64,000 nucleotides of DNA from Isoetes taiwanensis. Taxonomy: Eukaryota; Streptophyta; Lycopodiopsida; Isoetales; Isoetaceae. Made by a program: the position numbers and the translations under genes. Where the stretch lies: contig JAJEKV010000054.1 of the NCBI GenBank assembly GCA_021234155.1, positions 3,495,062-3,559,061 on the forward strand, in the 5' to 3' direction. Every line of letters begins with the position of its first letter. Positions within the stretch are counted from its first letter, which is position 1. A model generated the notes under the pieces. The model had not been told where the DNA came from and ran no database searches. It saw only the letters and a list, made by a program, of their open reading frames with translations. This document shows, one piece after another, positions 21,999-32,686 of the stretch.

Positions 21999-22247
21999 AT
22001 GATGCGCACCAAACAGACCGCTCGACTTTCTCGACAAGGCGAAACAGCCAGAGGCCAAGGAGGCCGAAGGAAACAAGAAGAGGAGAGGGCAGAACGAGAG
22101 CGGGAGGCCAAGGCTCAAGAAGCAGCAGAGCAGAAGCTGGTCCAACATTTTGAAGACTCAACAGCCTGCACTGTTCATGCGAAGCGAGTAACCCTCATGA
22201 GGAAGGACATGCAATTAGCTAATTTAATTAAGGGAGATCCCCAGTAG
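21999..22247 (+). CDS. H3-like ORF: histone H3 tail and C-terminus joined by a charged linker
   Basis: ATG at 21999 opens 82 codons to TAG at 22245; a second ATG follows at once. Residues 3-9 are RTKQTAR, identical to H3 residues 2-8, with Met where H3 has A1 and Leu where it has K9; S10 is kept. Residues 12-46 are a Gln/Glu/Arg/Lys-rich linker likely to form a charged helix. Residues 42-82 align without gaps to H3 95-135 (LV..FED, then [17 protein letters not shown], then IKG), about 22 of 41 identical by my eye. They keep H3 C110, H113, K115, R116, T118, K122 and D123. H3 residues of roughly 11-94, including helix 1 and most of helix 2, are missing, so it cannot fold as a normal H3. It sits in the leader of the LTR element between hairpin copies 1 and 2, where gag would begin. 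I do not know of such a protein; a rearranged captured host gene is the main alternative. Confidence 0.7.
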   Translation: MMRTKQTARLSRQGETARGQGGRRKQEEERAEREREAKAQEAAEQKLVQHFEDSTACTVHAKRVTLMRKDMQLANLIKGDPQ

Positions 22248-22391
22248 ATATGTTGTAAATAATCAATAATTTTGTTAATACATGATAATTTTGAGTAGTT
22301 TATGTGTCAAATCTTGCTTAATTAGGACGAGTTAGCAAGTAGTAGTTGTTATTTTAGTAAAATAGGATATTCTCAGACCAAAAAGTGTGAT

Positions 22392-22458
22392 GTCTCACAG
22401 CTCGCGCCTTGTCAAGAAACTAAAGTTTAGTTTTTGAACGAGGCGCAACCTGTGAGAC
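22392..22458. repeat. Hairpin repeat, copy 2
   Basis: This 67-bp unit has arms GTCTCACAGCTCGCGCC and GGCGCAACCTGTGAGAC (two mismatches) and the inner palindrome-like AAACTAAAGTTTAGTTT. It begins about 145 bp after the H3-like ORF stop and matches copy 3 closely. Confidence 0.85.
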
Positions 22459-22605
22459 CTTCATACCTAGACCATGTCCAAACTAGACCAAAACACCTCC
22501 AAATTGACCAAGTAAGGGGTCCATTCTGCCTAACTCGAGGAGACTAGCATGAATAGACCCGTAGATCACCCAAATTGGACAAGTTTAACCCAATTTACAG
22601 CCAAT

Positions 22606-22672
22606 GTCTCACAGCTCGCGCCTAGTCAAAGAACTAAACTTTAGTTTTTGAGCAGGGCGCAACCTGTGAGAC
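22606..22672. repeat. Hairpin repeat, copy 3
   Basis: A 67-bp unit almost identical to copy 2 (GTCTCACAGCTCGCGCC, AACTAAACTTTAGTTTTTG, GGGCGCAACCTGTGAGAC). Similar ACC-rich text follows each right arm, so the repeat unit may extend slightly beyond the hairpin. Confidence 0.85.
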
Positions 22673-23096
22673 CTCCAAACTTTGAACTTCCATAACTTGA
22701 GCTACAGAGCTCCAAATCGCCTGAAAATTGTTGCAATAGGACCATTAGATAGCCTAGAATCCATTTATGACCTCAAATTAGGCTAGAAATGTCAAACCCC
22801 AGCTCAAAATGACCAAAATTGCTCAAACCCTTGAATTGTTTTTCCAAACTGTGGTTTGTTTGTAAATAGAAGCATACCCCATTAGTAGCTCGCAAGTATT
22901 GCTCTCAGCTCGAAGTTGATGCTTTACTCCTAGATAGAAGTGCCCAAGAACACCCCTTTGTTATAGTCATCTAGACCTCAGCATAGCAACCCAAGTCCAA
23001 CTGTTCGTACATCACCTCTGCTCATGCCCAAGGCATAAACCTTGACCTAATTCTGTGTCCCTCTAATAGAGTTTGACTATATAGCCGCCACATTGA

Positions 23097-23550
23097 CACT
23101 CCCCATTGCCAGGATACCTTAGAGCTGCCCAAGTCACTCCATGTGTAGAAATTGGACTCCCCCAAACCAACTTTGCTAGGACCTTAGAGTATGCCTCAAA
23201 CATCATGGAGGTTTTGCAAAACAAACCTCGTTTCATGCCATACCACATGTCCTAATGTCCATAGACTTGTAGATCATAGATATGTCTTCAGTAATGCTGC
23301 TCAAGCCATCTTGTTTGCATATAGAGCCCAAAATGTTGTAGGAGAGCCCTTCAAGTATACCCTTAGACTCTAGGATATACGAGCGTTGCTTTCGAAGTAT
23401 AGGGCCAGAGCCACAGAAGAGCTAGAGGCGCAACTTCTTGAAGACATCAAGGTCCCAGCCGATGTACAGGCAGATAAGGAAAGGAGACCGAAAAGGCAGA
23501 CCCAAGAGAGGGAAGCACAACGACAAACACCTAAACCGACAAACGAGTAG
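23097..23550 (+). pseudogene. Coding relic in the LTR interior, possibly gag
   Basis: Two adjoining frames read like one damaged protein. From 23097 to TAA at 23253 comes GYLRAAQVTPCVEIGLPQTN and then EVLQNKPRFMPYHM. One frame over, from about 23251 to TAG at 23548, comes SNAAQAILFAYRAQNVVGE, an internal stop at 23371, then IRALLSKYRARATEELEAQL and a basic, Gln-rich end. The position 1.8 kb after the primer site and the charged C-terminus suit a retrotransposon gag, but I recognise no capsid or CCHC motif. Confidence 0.35.
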
Positions 23551-26500
23551 AACAGGACACCACCAGCCTAGTATCAATCTTCATCAAATGGGAAGGATAT
23601 TTGGTAACCCGCGGCATCAAGAATTTTCTAGATAACCTCTCGGCTACCACATCCATGAGCTCACATCAGAAAGAGGATCTCGACGCCTTCACCAACTCGA
23701 TGCACATGAGTTCAAATGGAAGAACGCAAGGCAGCAAAATACAGTGCGGGGAAGGCGTTAGACATCGGCCGGCGTTAGTAGTATCGAGGTAGGGCCGGAG
23801 GGCATAATCTTGATCGAGGAGAGAAGTCATGGCGACCACGAGGAGCATATAGAAACTGGAGGGAAGACCACCACGACCTTTGCAGCCCGGCTCAAAGCGA
23901 ATGTCATGAAACGTCAACAAAAGGAGCAACCAAACTAGGCAATCACAAAGCACCTACGGCGACCGGGGACGAGTTTCCGGCTCCCTTGCACCAGGAGAGA
24001 GAACTTTCATCGGTTCCAAAAGTAGGAGACCATGAGAGGGAGGAGGCGATATCAAGGAGGAGAATATCCCACTCGAACAAGAATTCCCGACCCAGAAACA
24101 CCTAGAAACCAAAGGAAGGACGACCTTACTACGTCAGCCAAGGAGTACGAGACTCGAATGGATAGGACCCAAAGGACGAAGGAGACGACCTAGCCAGCAG
24201 GTACAAATCACGCAAAGGCGACCAAAAGGCGCTATGATAGGTGCAATGGAGATGATCACACTTCCAGGCACAAGAGATGCACCTCGGAATGGAGCAAAGC
24301 CCAAGCAACAGGAGTCGCACTCAGAAATTCAACCTGCGGAGGAATGACAATGCCTGCCTACCGACCACAATCTCAGAACTTCGAAGATATTCAAGAATGG
24401 TTGACTGCAACAGCCAGGTGATCCTACTCAAGCGATCAACGGCACTGCACATCGGCAACCTTGCAACGACACACCGCATGTAGGGACGTTGAGCGGTCAC
24501 CGCATTCCTCGCGACGAATATACACATTAAGGAGGAGCATCTTTCTCAAGGGATCACATCGACGAACACTCTTCGCAACTGGCGTAACGAGCTCGAATCA
24601 GACATGAAGCTCAACAATAGTAGCAGCATCTCAAATCCCGAAGTCAGCCAGAACAAAGAAGATGCAGCAGGAGGAGGGGAAACCCTAAAGGAGTATAAAC
24701 ATTTAAGTAGATCTTCGTCGTTGTTTTGAAAAAGTGGATGAATTAAAATCCCAATGTAAATGCGAAGATGTCTATTGTATATCTCGGGTGTTCACATATA
24801 TAGTGGAGAAACATGAGTTTAGAGTCCTGTTTTACGGATTTAGCGCTTAGATCAGGAAGCTCCTTCACTTCGACTACCAAAAGAGGAAGCAAGGAAGCAC
24901 AACTATAGCCCAAGGTCAAAATGGAAGAGCAAGTACGAGGGAGAAACGACCGGAGGCCAAGCAAACCTTCAACTCCAAACACTTCCGGAAGTGCCCTCAA
25001 GTAGAAGACCGCTCGTCCACCCAATGTCGAACAAAAGACAACACCCGGTCATGTCAAGATCATCGGTACGCATTGGGGACATCGTCGGGACTTAACACTA
25101 CCTCTTGTGACAAAGCAACAACACTTGGCGAACTTATGACACGAAAGTGGCCTCAACAATAGAAGGAGGAACGCCGAGCATCAACGAGCCAACTAAGAAG
25201 GCAACATCTCGACAACCATAATTCCACCTTGTGGTAATATAGGGTGATGCGCTATGACACGTGTATTAGATGGAGATGCACTTACGAAAAGCCACCGTGG
25301 ACGAGGAGATATGCCTTCAACAACTAGGTGATGGCTTCACCGTAATACTCCTACCAAGAATTAGAAGAGAAGAAACCCATCATACCCGGACATGTGGCAC
25401 GCCAAACGCCCAAGGTAGAAGCATTCACACCTTAACGACAAGGATAGTAACCGGGTAAGCACCTTCGCAAAAAGAGAGTTCAAGATAATAGCCGTGCTAT
25501 TCAACGACAAGAGTATATTTAAGGCGGTACTCCTTCAACTCAAGGGTCAAGCCGCTGCAGATATAAGGATCCATCATCCTAACAATATAGCCAGCAGGAG
25601 GAGAGCCAATGATGCCTTACCCGACGGAGAGACCGACATGCGTAGAGGGACAAAGGTCGTGAACTCAAAGCCGGAGAAGTGCTAGCAACCGACTTCTTCT
25701 ACGAGCCCCTAGAGGCGTGAGGATCAAACCGACGAAAGCACAATCAAAGCCACCGGAAGGTACCTCAAGACAAGAAGGCGGCATAGTGGAACGTGACAAC
25801 GCCCAAGCCATGTGATCGAGGGGATCAAACAAGGAAGTTTGGAAGCTCGATGGAGAAGCAACTAGGCGGAGGCGAGCCGATGACTTGCAAGTGGACTTGC
25901 ATGCAACTTGGTGAACCCAAGGATGGGCCGATTCAAAAACGGTTTGAGAAGAGAACAACTCGGAGGAGTATAGCCAAAGGAATCGCGCCTGACCTCAAGA
26001 GCGCCTTCAAATAGCTTCAAGTATCATGAAGGGGGAACGATTACGCCCAAAAAAGGATGGGGGAAGCGGACCGAAATGTTGAAGCATCAACGACCACCAC
26101 ACCTTTAGTTAGAATGTGATGTAAAGCGTGTTGTGCCATAGCCGACAAACATCGGAGGGCCCAAGTACATCAACAAGTTACCCCGGAGTACGAGCTGGCG
26201 TACAAATAGGAGGATATGGATCGTCAACACCATTGCACCGGAGGAACACCGATGACATTGCCAAGGAGAAGGTGTGCAACCTCGGAGGGAGGCACAAGGG
26301 GACCTAATAGCTCTAGTAGTAATTGTAATTATGTAAGTTATATGCTTTGCATATATAGTTCCTTTGTTATTCCCCCCATAGCGCAAACAGATCAAAGGAA
26401 GAGATGTCGGGCAATTTTGGGGGTGAAGCAATCAACATCCTCAACACTCTTCGGGCAACACGATAACGACAACAGGACTCGACGTATGAGACATCGATGG

Positions 26501-27432
26501 AGTCGAAGAAACAATATCGGATACAAAGTCGTCCTTTAGCCGCCAAGACAAAGAGTTCAAGATGAAAGATCTTTTTCAACGGCGCCACCTTCAGGCTTTT
26601 GAAAAGCGGCATGGAAGATTTCAAGTGATCAACTACACCATCAAGCCACTAGCAATGAGAGGCTTCTAACGAACAAAGTCAACCTCTACATCAAAGAGGA
26701 GCCACCGTCAAGGAGACTGAAGTATCGAGCGACTCGGAAGAACGTCACCTTGCTACTTCAAGCAAACAACGAGTGGATGAGCTTCTAGCAAGGTCAAGGA
26801 TCTAAGGCCATGGGGCCTAGTAGGTTAAATTTAGGGATGGTAACATATTCTCGCCGAAAGGATTGCCCCAATATTGAGCTAAGCGTCAAGTATTGGGAAG
26901 GAAACGCATAGGAGTAACTAAAATTATACACGATTGTTAACAGACATCCAACATATTGAAACCACTTGGTGAGATTGATCTCCTCACTAAGAAGGAATCA
27001 TTACTAGGATAATTGTTGACCATGTATAAATCTAGTACCCCCAAAAGAATAATCCAACCGAAAGAAAAGAAGTAATCTAACAAGTCCGGCCAACTTGTTA
27101 CGATGACATCAATTCGATTGGTAGGAATATTCCAAGAGTTTAAATAACTAAGAAAGGGGGAATCTCTAGAATATAAAAGAATAGTACATGTAAGGTACAT
27201 CTAAAATAAGAATTATAGTAATCAAATAGTCTTTTGAGACAAAAGGAATTGTCGTCATGACAAAACCTTGTGGGATAGAATCGTTCTAACTAAGTAGGTA
27301 ACCCATAACTATATTGAAATAAATGATAACATAATATGTGCATCCATCTTAGATGGTTATATATGTAGCTAAGGCTAGTAAATTAATGCGCTAAGTAAGA
27401 AGCGTATAACCTCTTAAGGGGAGAGAATAGAT

Positions 27433-27454
27433 ATGACGTTGTGTACAACGTCAT
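27433..27454. other. Perfect 9-bp hairpin
   Basis: ATGACGTTG and CAACGTCAT flank the 4-nt loop TGTA. The core TGACG also resembles bZIP-type binding sites, which may be chance. Confidence 0.45.
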
Positions 27455-27497
27455 TGAAGGGGTGCAGGACCATTTTCTTTTCGAAGAAAGTGGGAGG

Positions 27498-27517
27498 GCT
27501 CAATCTTATGATTGAGC
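27498..27517. other. Perfect 8-bp hairpin
   Basis: GCTCAATC and GATTGAGC flank the loop TTAT, 44 bp downstream of the previous hairpin. No T-run follows, and no function is known. Confidence 0.4.
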
Positions 27518-28335
27518 ATTACTTGCATCAAATTGACCGACCCATAGAATAGAGTTCACTCCGGCAATGGCCGGGCGAATAGGCGTAAAATAGATAGATA
27601 TCTTAGGCTCGGGGAGGCCTTCAACGTCTTGAGACCCGACATAGTAGCTATATACACCAATGAAGTGGAGCAAAACTATGGGAGCAAGCATCCACCAAGT
27701 CATCTCCAAATTACCGCGGCTCAACGGGTGGATGCATTCTAGCCTTAGGTGGCATGCATGCGCATGCATTATAAGCTATAATGTGTCTTATAGATAAGTT
27801 AAATATAGATCCTAATAATTGCATAGAATTTCTTATGCGTATATGTATCATAACGGAAATAAGTTAAATAACAACGATAATGTGAGGTAGCATGTTAATT
27901 AATCCTTCGCAAGAATGCAATTCCTTCCAAGGATAGCTATATGACCTCGGGGTCCTTATAAATATAGATAGAAAATAGAATTCAGATACACTTAAGTGCA
28001 TCTTAGGGATATACTTCCAAGGGTAATGCAGAACCCAAGGAAGAGAATAAGCACATCTAATCCTTGTGTATGGTAATTAAAAACCTTGTCCATGTAACAA
28101 TAGGTCTAAATCAGGGTTATTGTTTAAATAATCGCGATCTAAAAGTCGTTAAATATTGCAAAGCTTAGAGTAAATATAATTGTACTATCGGAAGTAATGT
28201 ATCCGATACTATGATAATGTTAATTCATTAATATTACCTTAGGGTAATTATGTAAATCACATGCATTAAAGGAGCCAGCAAAAATCGGCTCAAGCATGTC
28301 GATTTGGGTAGATTAATAGCTTGCTTAGTATAATC

Positions 28336-28372
28336 TACGCATGCAACCTATGAGGTATGGGTTGCATGCGTA
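28336..28372. other. Perfect 13-bp hairpin
   Basis: TACGCATGCAACC and GGTTGCATGCGTA pair without mismatch around an 11-nt loop. The sequence includes GCATGC. It is the strongest simple hairpin of the interior. Confidence 0.6.
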
Positions 28373-28384
28373 TTTACCGATGAT

Positions 28385-28404
28385 GAGATCATTACGGTGA
28401 TCTC
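28385..28404. other. Perfect 7-bp hairpin
   Basis: GAGATCA and TGATCTC flank a 6-nt loop, 13 bp after the 13-bp hairpin, so the two could stack in a transcript. The trailing CTAGG superficially resembles a Helitron 3' end, which I rejected. Confidence 0.4.
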
Positions 28405-28847
28405 TAGGACGTGGTGTAATGTCAATGTAGGCATGACCGCGGCAGCCGCTTGCAAAGTCTACCTGGTCCCCGGAAGTAGCGACCTCGAGAGAAAGGAGGT
28501 CATTGAGGAATGCATTGATAGGAAAAGCACCTCTAGGCCCATATATGCTTTGATAGGAGGAATCTGGCCTTCACGCCCCATATACGGGAAGGACCTATCC
28601 TCCACGCCTACTGGCAACTAAAGGTGGTAGGCAGGCATGGAGCACCATATAGGCATTATAGGCGCTGTCACGGCCACGATGGAAGAAACATCCTTCCTAC
28701 GCCGGAGATTAGCCATGCATTAATGTAGATAGGTGGGTGTCACTAAGACAACCAAAAATTTTATTAATAATTAAATGGTACTAACGTAGTGTCGACCCAG
28801 TTTCGCTAGAGCGCCTCCCGAGGCAAGGAGGTCGAAAGAGGACTTGC

Positions 28848-29375
28848 AAACAATAAATTTTGTTATAATGTGTTGCAAGGAACAGAAGAGTAGCTTAGAA
28901 GTGTAAATTTTGTATGAAATTGATAAACTTTGATAAACTTAAAACGTTGTATTAAGTAAGGTTAATAATTACCTTATATGATTAAGTTATGAAGTCATGT
29001 TAATTGATAATAAATAGTACAAGAATGTCTTAAAACATTAATACCTTTAGAGTAACCTAATAATTAAGATAGTAAGTATGTAATTATAGATATTGTAAAA
29101 ATTAATACAGATTTTATAGGCGAGATCAGAACATACAAATTTTGTTGGGATGTGTTTGCAAGGAATGAAGAGTAAATTTTTAAATATAGTTCGTATATGA
29201 TATGTTAAACTGTGATAAACTAAAATGTTGTGTTAACTAGAGACTAAGTACCTTGTTTTAATAAGCTACTACGAGAGCCTGATGGTTATTTGATAATGTA
29301 ATGGCATAATAATGATTTAAAAGAATATTACCTTTTAAGGTAATCTTAATAAATGTAAGTATTATAGTAGTATAC
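28848..29375 (+). repeat. Two tandem repeats of about 285 bp, diverged
   Basis: Unit 1 starts near 28850 (AAATTTTGTTATAATGTGTT, GCAAGGAA, GATAAACTTAAAACGTTGT). Unit 2 starts near 29137 (AAATTTTGTTGGGATGTGTT, GCAAGGAA, GATAAACTAAAATGTTGTGT). Both continue with a TTACCTT..GGTAAT motif. They precede the polypurine tract by less than 100 bp. Confidence 0.65.
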
Positions 29376-29461
29376 ATCGAGCGCATCAAAGCGTTGGATT
29401 GGCAAAAGTTGCCAGGATCTCCAAGAGATCCACGATAGCGTCATGACAAAGTGATCATTTC

Positions 29462-29474
29462 AAGGTGGGGAGAA
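29462..29474 (+). other. Polypurine tract
   Basis: AAGGTGGGGAGAA lies directly before the 3' LTR (TGTGATATT at 29475). It is the usual plus-strand primer site and is typical of plant Ty3/Gypsy elements. Confidence 0.85.
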
Positions 29475-30924
29475 TGTGATATTCCAAAGATGATAATGGT
29501 CCCGTGATCGTGAGCATCAGACCGCGACCGGCCACGCTGCATTGACCGTCCCAATCGACGCAGTACGCCCGACGTACCAAGGGGTTTTAGGCACAGAATG
29601 GTGCACACACTTAGCAATGTGCGACTCTCTTTAGACCTTAACCCATTAAAGGTAGACCAAGGGTCAAGTGGAAACCCTAAACCTAATCAATCGATAGCCT
29701 ACAAGGGCAAATTCCTCAAACCCTAACTTTCCCTTTTTCGCCCACGCTGAAATTCGATTCAGTGCGCCTGAGGAGTCAATTCCCCAACTCCCACACTAAA
29801 GGCGCTTTTGTTAGGGATTATCCTTCCGACCGCATCCCGGAAGGCATAACAGAGATATGGACGCCTTCGACCATCAAGAGGAGGTGAACCAGGATTTATT
29901 TGTCGATTGAATAGCCTAAACCTTATTCCAAAATCAACCAGAGGGTTTAGCCTTCATTAGATCACCTCCCCTAGCACTAAGTAGAGATCCCGAGATTGAC
30001 TCTAACTAACCTAACTCTATGAGATAGATTAGTTCTTTATTATTTATTAGTGTTGATATGATGGACTTGATGGATTCCCTGGAACTCATTGTATGGGGAA
30101 GGTGTAGACTTAAAGCTTAGTAGATGATGCTCCTAGTTAGTCCCTCTTATGCATTACTAGATTTCAGCTCCAGGCACACAAGAAACCACACCGTCAGGGT
30201 GAAGGCCGATCGGGCTAAGGAGGTACCGTGGTTCCACCTTGAAACGCATCCTCCGATGTAAGGCCTACACCGGGACTGGCTGTGACTAGGTCTACCGGGC
30301 TTGCCACCGCGGTGGGCAAGGTATGGGCTCGAAGCACTGGGTGGTGGAGACTCTCCGTGCTGAGTTCAAGTCGATTACAAGTGGCCCCAGTCACCACGCA
30401 AGCATGTAGATCTCTCTGGAGGAGTGATCCCACCTATCTGGATGTAACTCAAGACGAAAGCCCCTATTATGCACCCGGCTGGCTACAACAGTCCAACACT
30501 TTTCACCACTGCAAAGTGTGCACAGAGGGGCTGATGGAGTGGATAACCCTAAGCCATAATTTATGCTGCCCAACCATTGCCATGAATTTCGCCAAGAATG
30601 AATATCCTCGAGACCTAAGCCACAATACCATCCTTTGAGTCTCGAGCCTTTGTAGGATTTAGATGTATTGTGGCCGATCTTTGTCTATGCAGACAGGATG
30701 GAATTACCCTTCGAGGTAGATATATGATGTTATGTTATCGACAAGTATAAAGTTTACGCCTTCCATGTTTAGTAGGTCTCGAGGAAGACGGGTAAAATGA
30801 CCCTCATTCTTCCCACCGGTGGACTCTAGGCCAAGTGTGTTGATATGAGGCCCCTGACGTTAGTGGAGTCAAAAGTGATGAACTCGTTTGTACACGGCGG
30901 GTAACCATAGTAGGGGACGCTACA
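29475..30924 (+). repeat. 3' LTR
   Basis: Starts TGTGATATTCCAAAG and ends GGGGACGCTACA, matching the 5' LTR throughout but with many short gaps and substitutions (for example around 30220-30450). The terminal TGTGA/TCACA inverted bases are best seen by combining this start with the 5' LTR end. Confidence 0.9.
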
Positions 30925-32686
30925 GTATATTCACACGGGGTTACCTCCGGCACCGAGAGCTATTGGATGGGTATATATTTGCCCTTTATTCCTTGATCTG
31001 TTGACCGTATAGCGATCCTCGCTTTCAGGGGTATGCCTGTGACAAATTTTTATATATCAGATATTAAGGTTTGTAAAATACTAATGTTTGAGGGAATGTA
31101 CTTAATGGTGCCACTTTGTAATTAGATGGTAATGCTTTTAGGAGCTCTTGCTACCCCATGTAACCCTCGTGAATATGCACCCAAACCAAAGGGGTTTCAG
31201 GGTTTTAATTTAAAAGCGCTTGATGCAATGGTTTGTGTTAATAATGTTAATAAGAAGTTGTGTGTTGCTGTTATAATTAAAATTTTGGTCTTTCCGGCCT
31301 TAATAAATACCTAGGCGTTTCAACTTCAAAAAGAGACACACAACTTGTCAAATATATGAGAACATCAAGCACAAGGGTTTAGGGAACAATATTGTCTAGG
31401 ATAACACAAAACACAATGGTTTGATCTGGTAAATATTGAGAACTTTCATGTCCAAGTGATGGCACAAACCCCTAGCTCAGGCGTTGCTAAATTCACAGCT
31501 CGCATTGCAATTAACAACTATATAACTAAGGGTTAAAATGCAACATTACACCTAGAATCAGAGGGTTTAAATGCAAGACATCAGGATATTTGGCCTAGAA
31601 ACTTATGAATATATTGAGGAAGAATATTAGCGTTGGAAGGACTCCCTTCCGGCATATATATAGTGGTTTACCTATGCAAAATATTTGTTTTAAGTTCTAT
31701 GCCAATGTCTCGAGAAAGAAAATCCACTACAAATACAATAACAAGCAACCTCGAGACACACAATATGGTCAGAGTATCACCGGTAACAAGAAATGGCGTA
31801 ATATGAAGTATAAAACAGGAGGAAAAATATATCGCTTGCATTTGTTTTAGAGATGAGGAAAAATTACTTCCTCTATGAGTTAATGTGAAGCCATTCAAAG
31901 AAATACAAAATGGCAAGTTGGATGAAATAGGAAATAATCTTGTAATAAGAAGAAGATATATCATGTATGGAAGTTAAGGGTTTAATGAGCAATTCATCAA
32001 CATACAATAGAAATTTTTGAATACCCAATTCACAGCAAATATGAGTAAACAAACTTAGTGTCTTTGAATGCCTCGCTGTCTTCTAATGAACCTGCTTTTT
32101 GAATATGCTACACATAGATTGCCGCCAGCAATAATCCTAAAGAGCTCTATCAACTTTTCCATTTTGCCATCAAAACACGCAGCCCATTGTCCCTTGCACA
32201 AGTTGCACTATCAGTTGGGCAAGTTGATGTTGAGGAAAAATGGAATGTAGTTGGTGAAATAACCCCACAAATGATCCACTTACTATATATATATTATTTT
32301 ATGAATTAGACATGCATCATAGTATACATTATTTTTTAATAACTTGTAATAATCTTCCACATAGAGATTTGAAAGCCCGAGAACATGGTTGCGATTTCTA
32401 GAAGTGTTCTTTTTTCATAACTCTTTATCAAAGAACCCACGGCTTTCGAAGCTTTGCATGAATCCGTTCCCATACGTCCTAACAGACTTCATTCAAACTT
32501 CGATTCCCATTTTATTTTTAGGTCCTCAATTTCAATGTCACCAAAATGTTTAGCAATTTTTTAGAGAATCGGAAATTTCACCCCCGTAACAAAAACGTTG
32601 TTCATATATGCATGTTATAGATTCAAAACAGTAGGGTTCAAGTAAAATCTTGCGTATGCTAGATCGGGGATTCATTGAGCGTGGCG
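30925..32686. other. Spacer and gene-upstream region
   Basis: After 254 bp comes the right arm of the flanking inverted repeat (31179-31285). The rest is AT-rich with short frames and no recognisable domain. The last 400 bp is presumably promoter and 5' leader of the finger gene at 32687. An in-frame TAG at 32660 bounds its start, but no clear TATA box stands out. Confidence 0.45.
31179..31285. repeat. Right arm of the inverted repeat flanking the LTR element
   Basis: Reverse complement of 19692-19798: CCCAAACCAAAGGGGTTTCA, TTTTAATTTAAAAGCG and GTGTTAATAATGTTAATAAG are shared with few differences. It lies 254 bp outside the 3' LTR. Confidence 0.75.

Larger units (their letters stand above)
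23551..28847. other. LTR-element interior without recognisable pol
   Basis: About 23550-26800 is purine-rich on the plus strand with many short frames, none carrying RT (YxDD), RNase H, integrase or chromodomain signatures that I can see. About 26900-28300 is AT-rich. Several perfect hairpins occur at 27433-28404 and are listed separately. The stretch could be decayed gag-pol or non-coding filler of a large non-autonomous element. Confidence 0.5.
19802..30924 (+). mobile_element. LTR retrotransposon, about 11.1 kb, without recognisable pol
   Basis: Two direct LTRs of about 1.5 kb flank an internal region of about 8.2 kb. The right order of landmarks is present: LTR ending ..GTCACA, iMet primer site at 21318, a polypurine tract GGTGGGGAGAA at 29464, then an LTR starting TGTGATATTCC. 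LTR style and tract resemble Ty3/Gypsy elements. No reverse transcriptase, integrase or RNase H motif was found in any frame, so it is either badly decayed or a large non-autonomous derivative. The leader contains the H3-like ORF. I found no matching 5-bp target duplication. The LTRs differ by many small indels, suggesting age or consensus error. Confidence 0.85.

Noticed and set aside
28385-28409. Helitron 3' end (hairpin followed by CTAGG)
   Set aside because: The stem is not GC-rich, the terminal CTRR context is imperfect, and no 5' TC end or Rep/helicase sequence was found.
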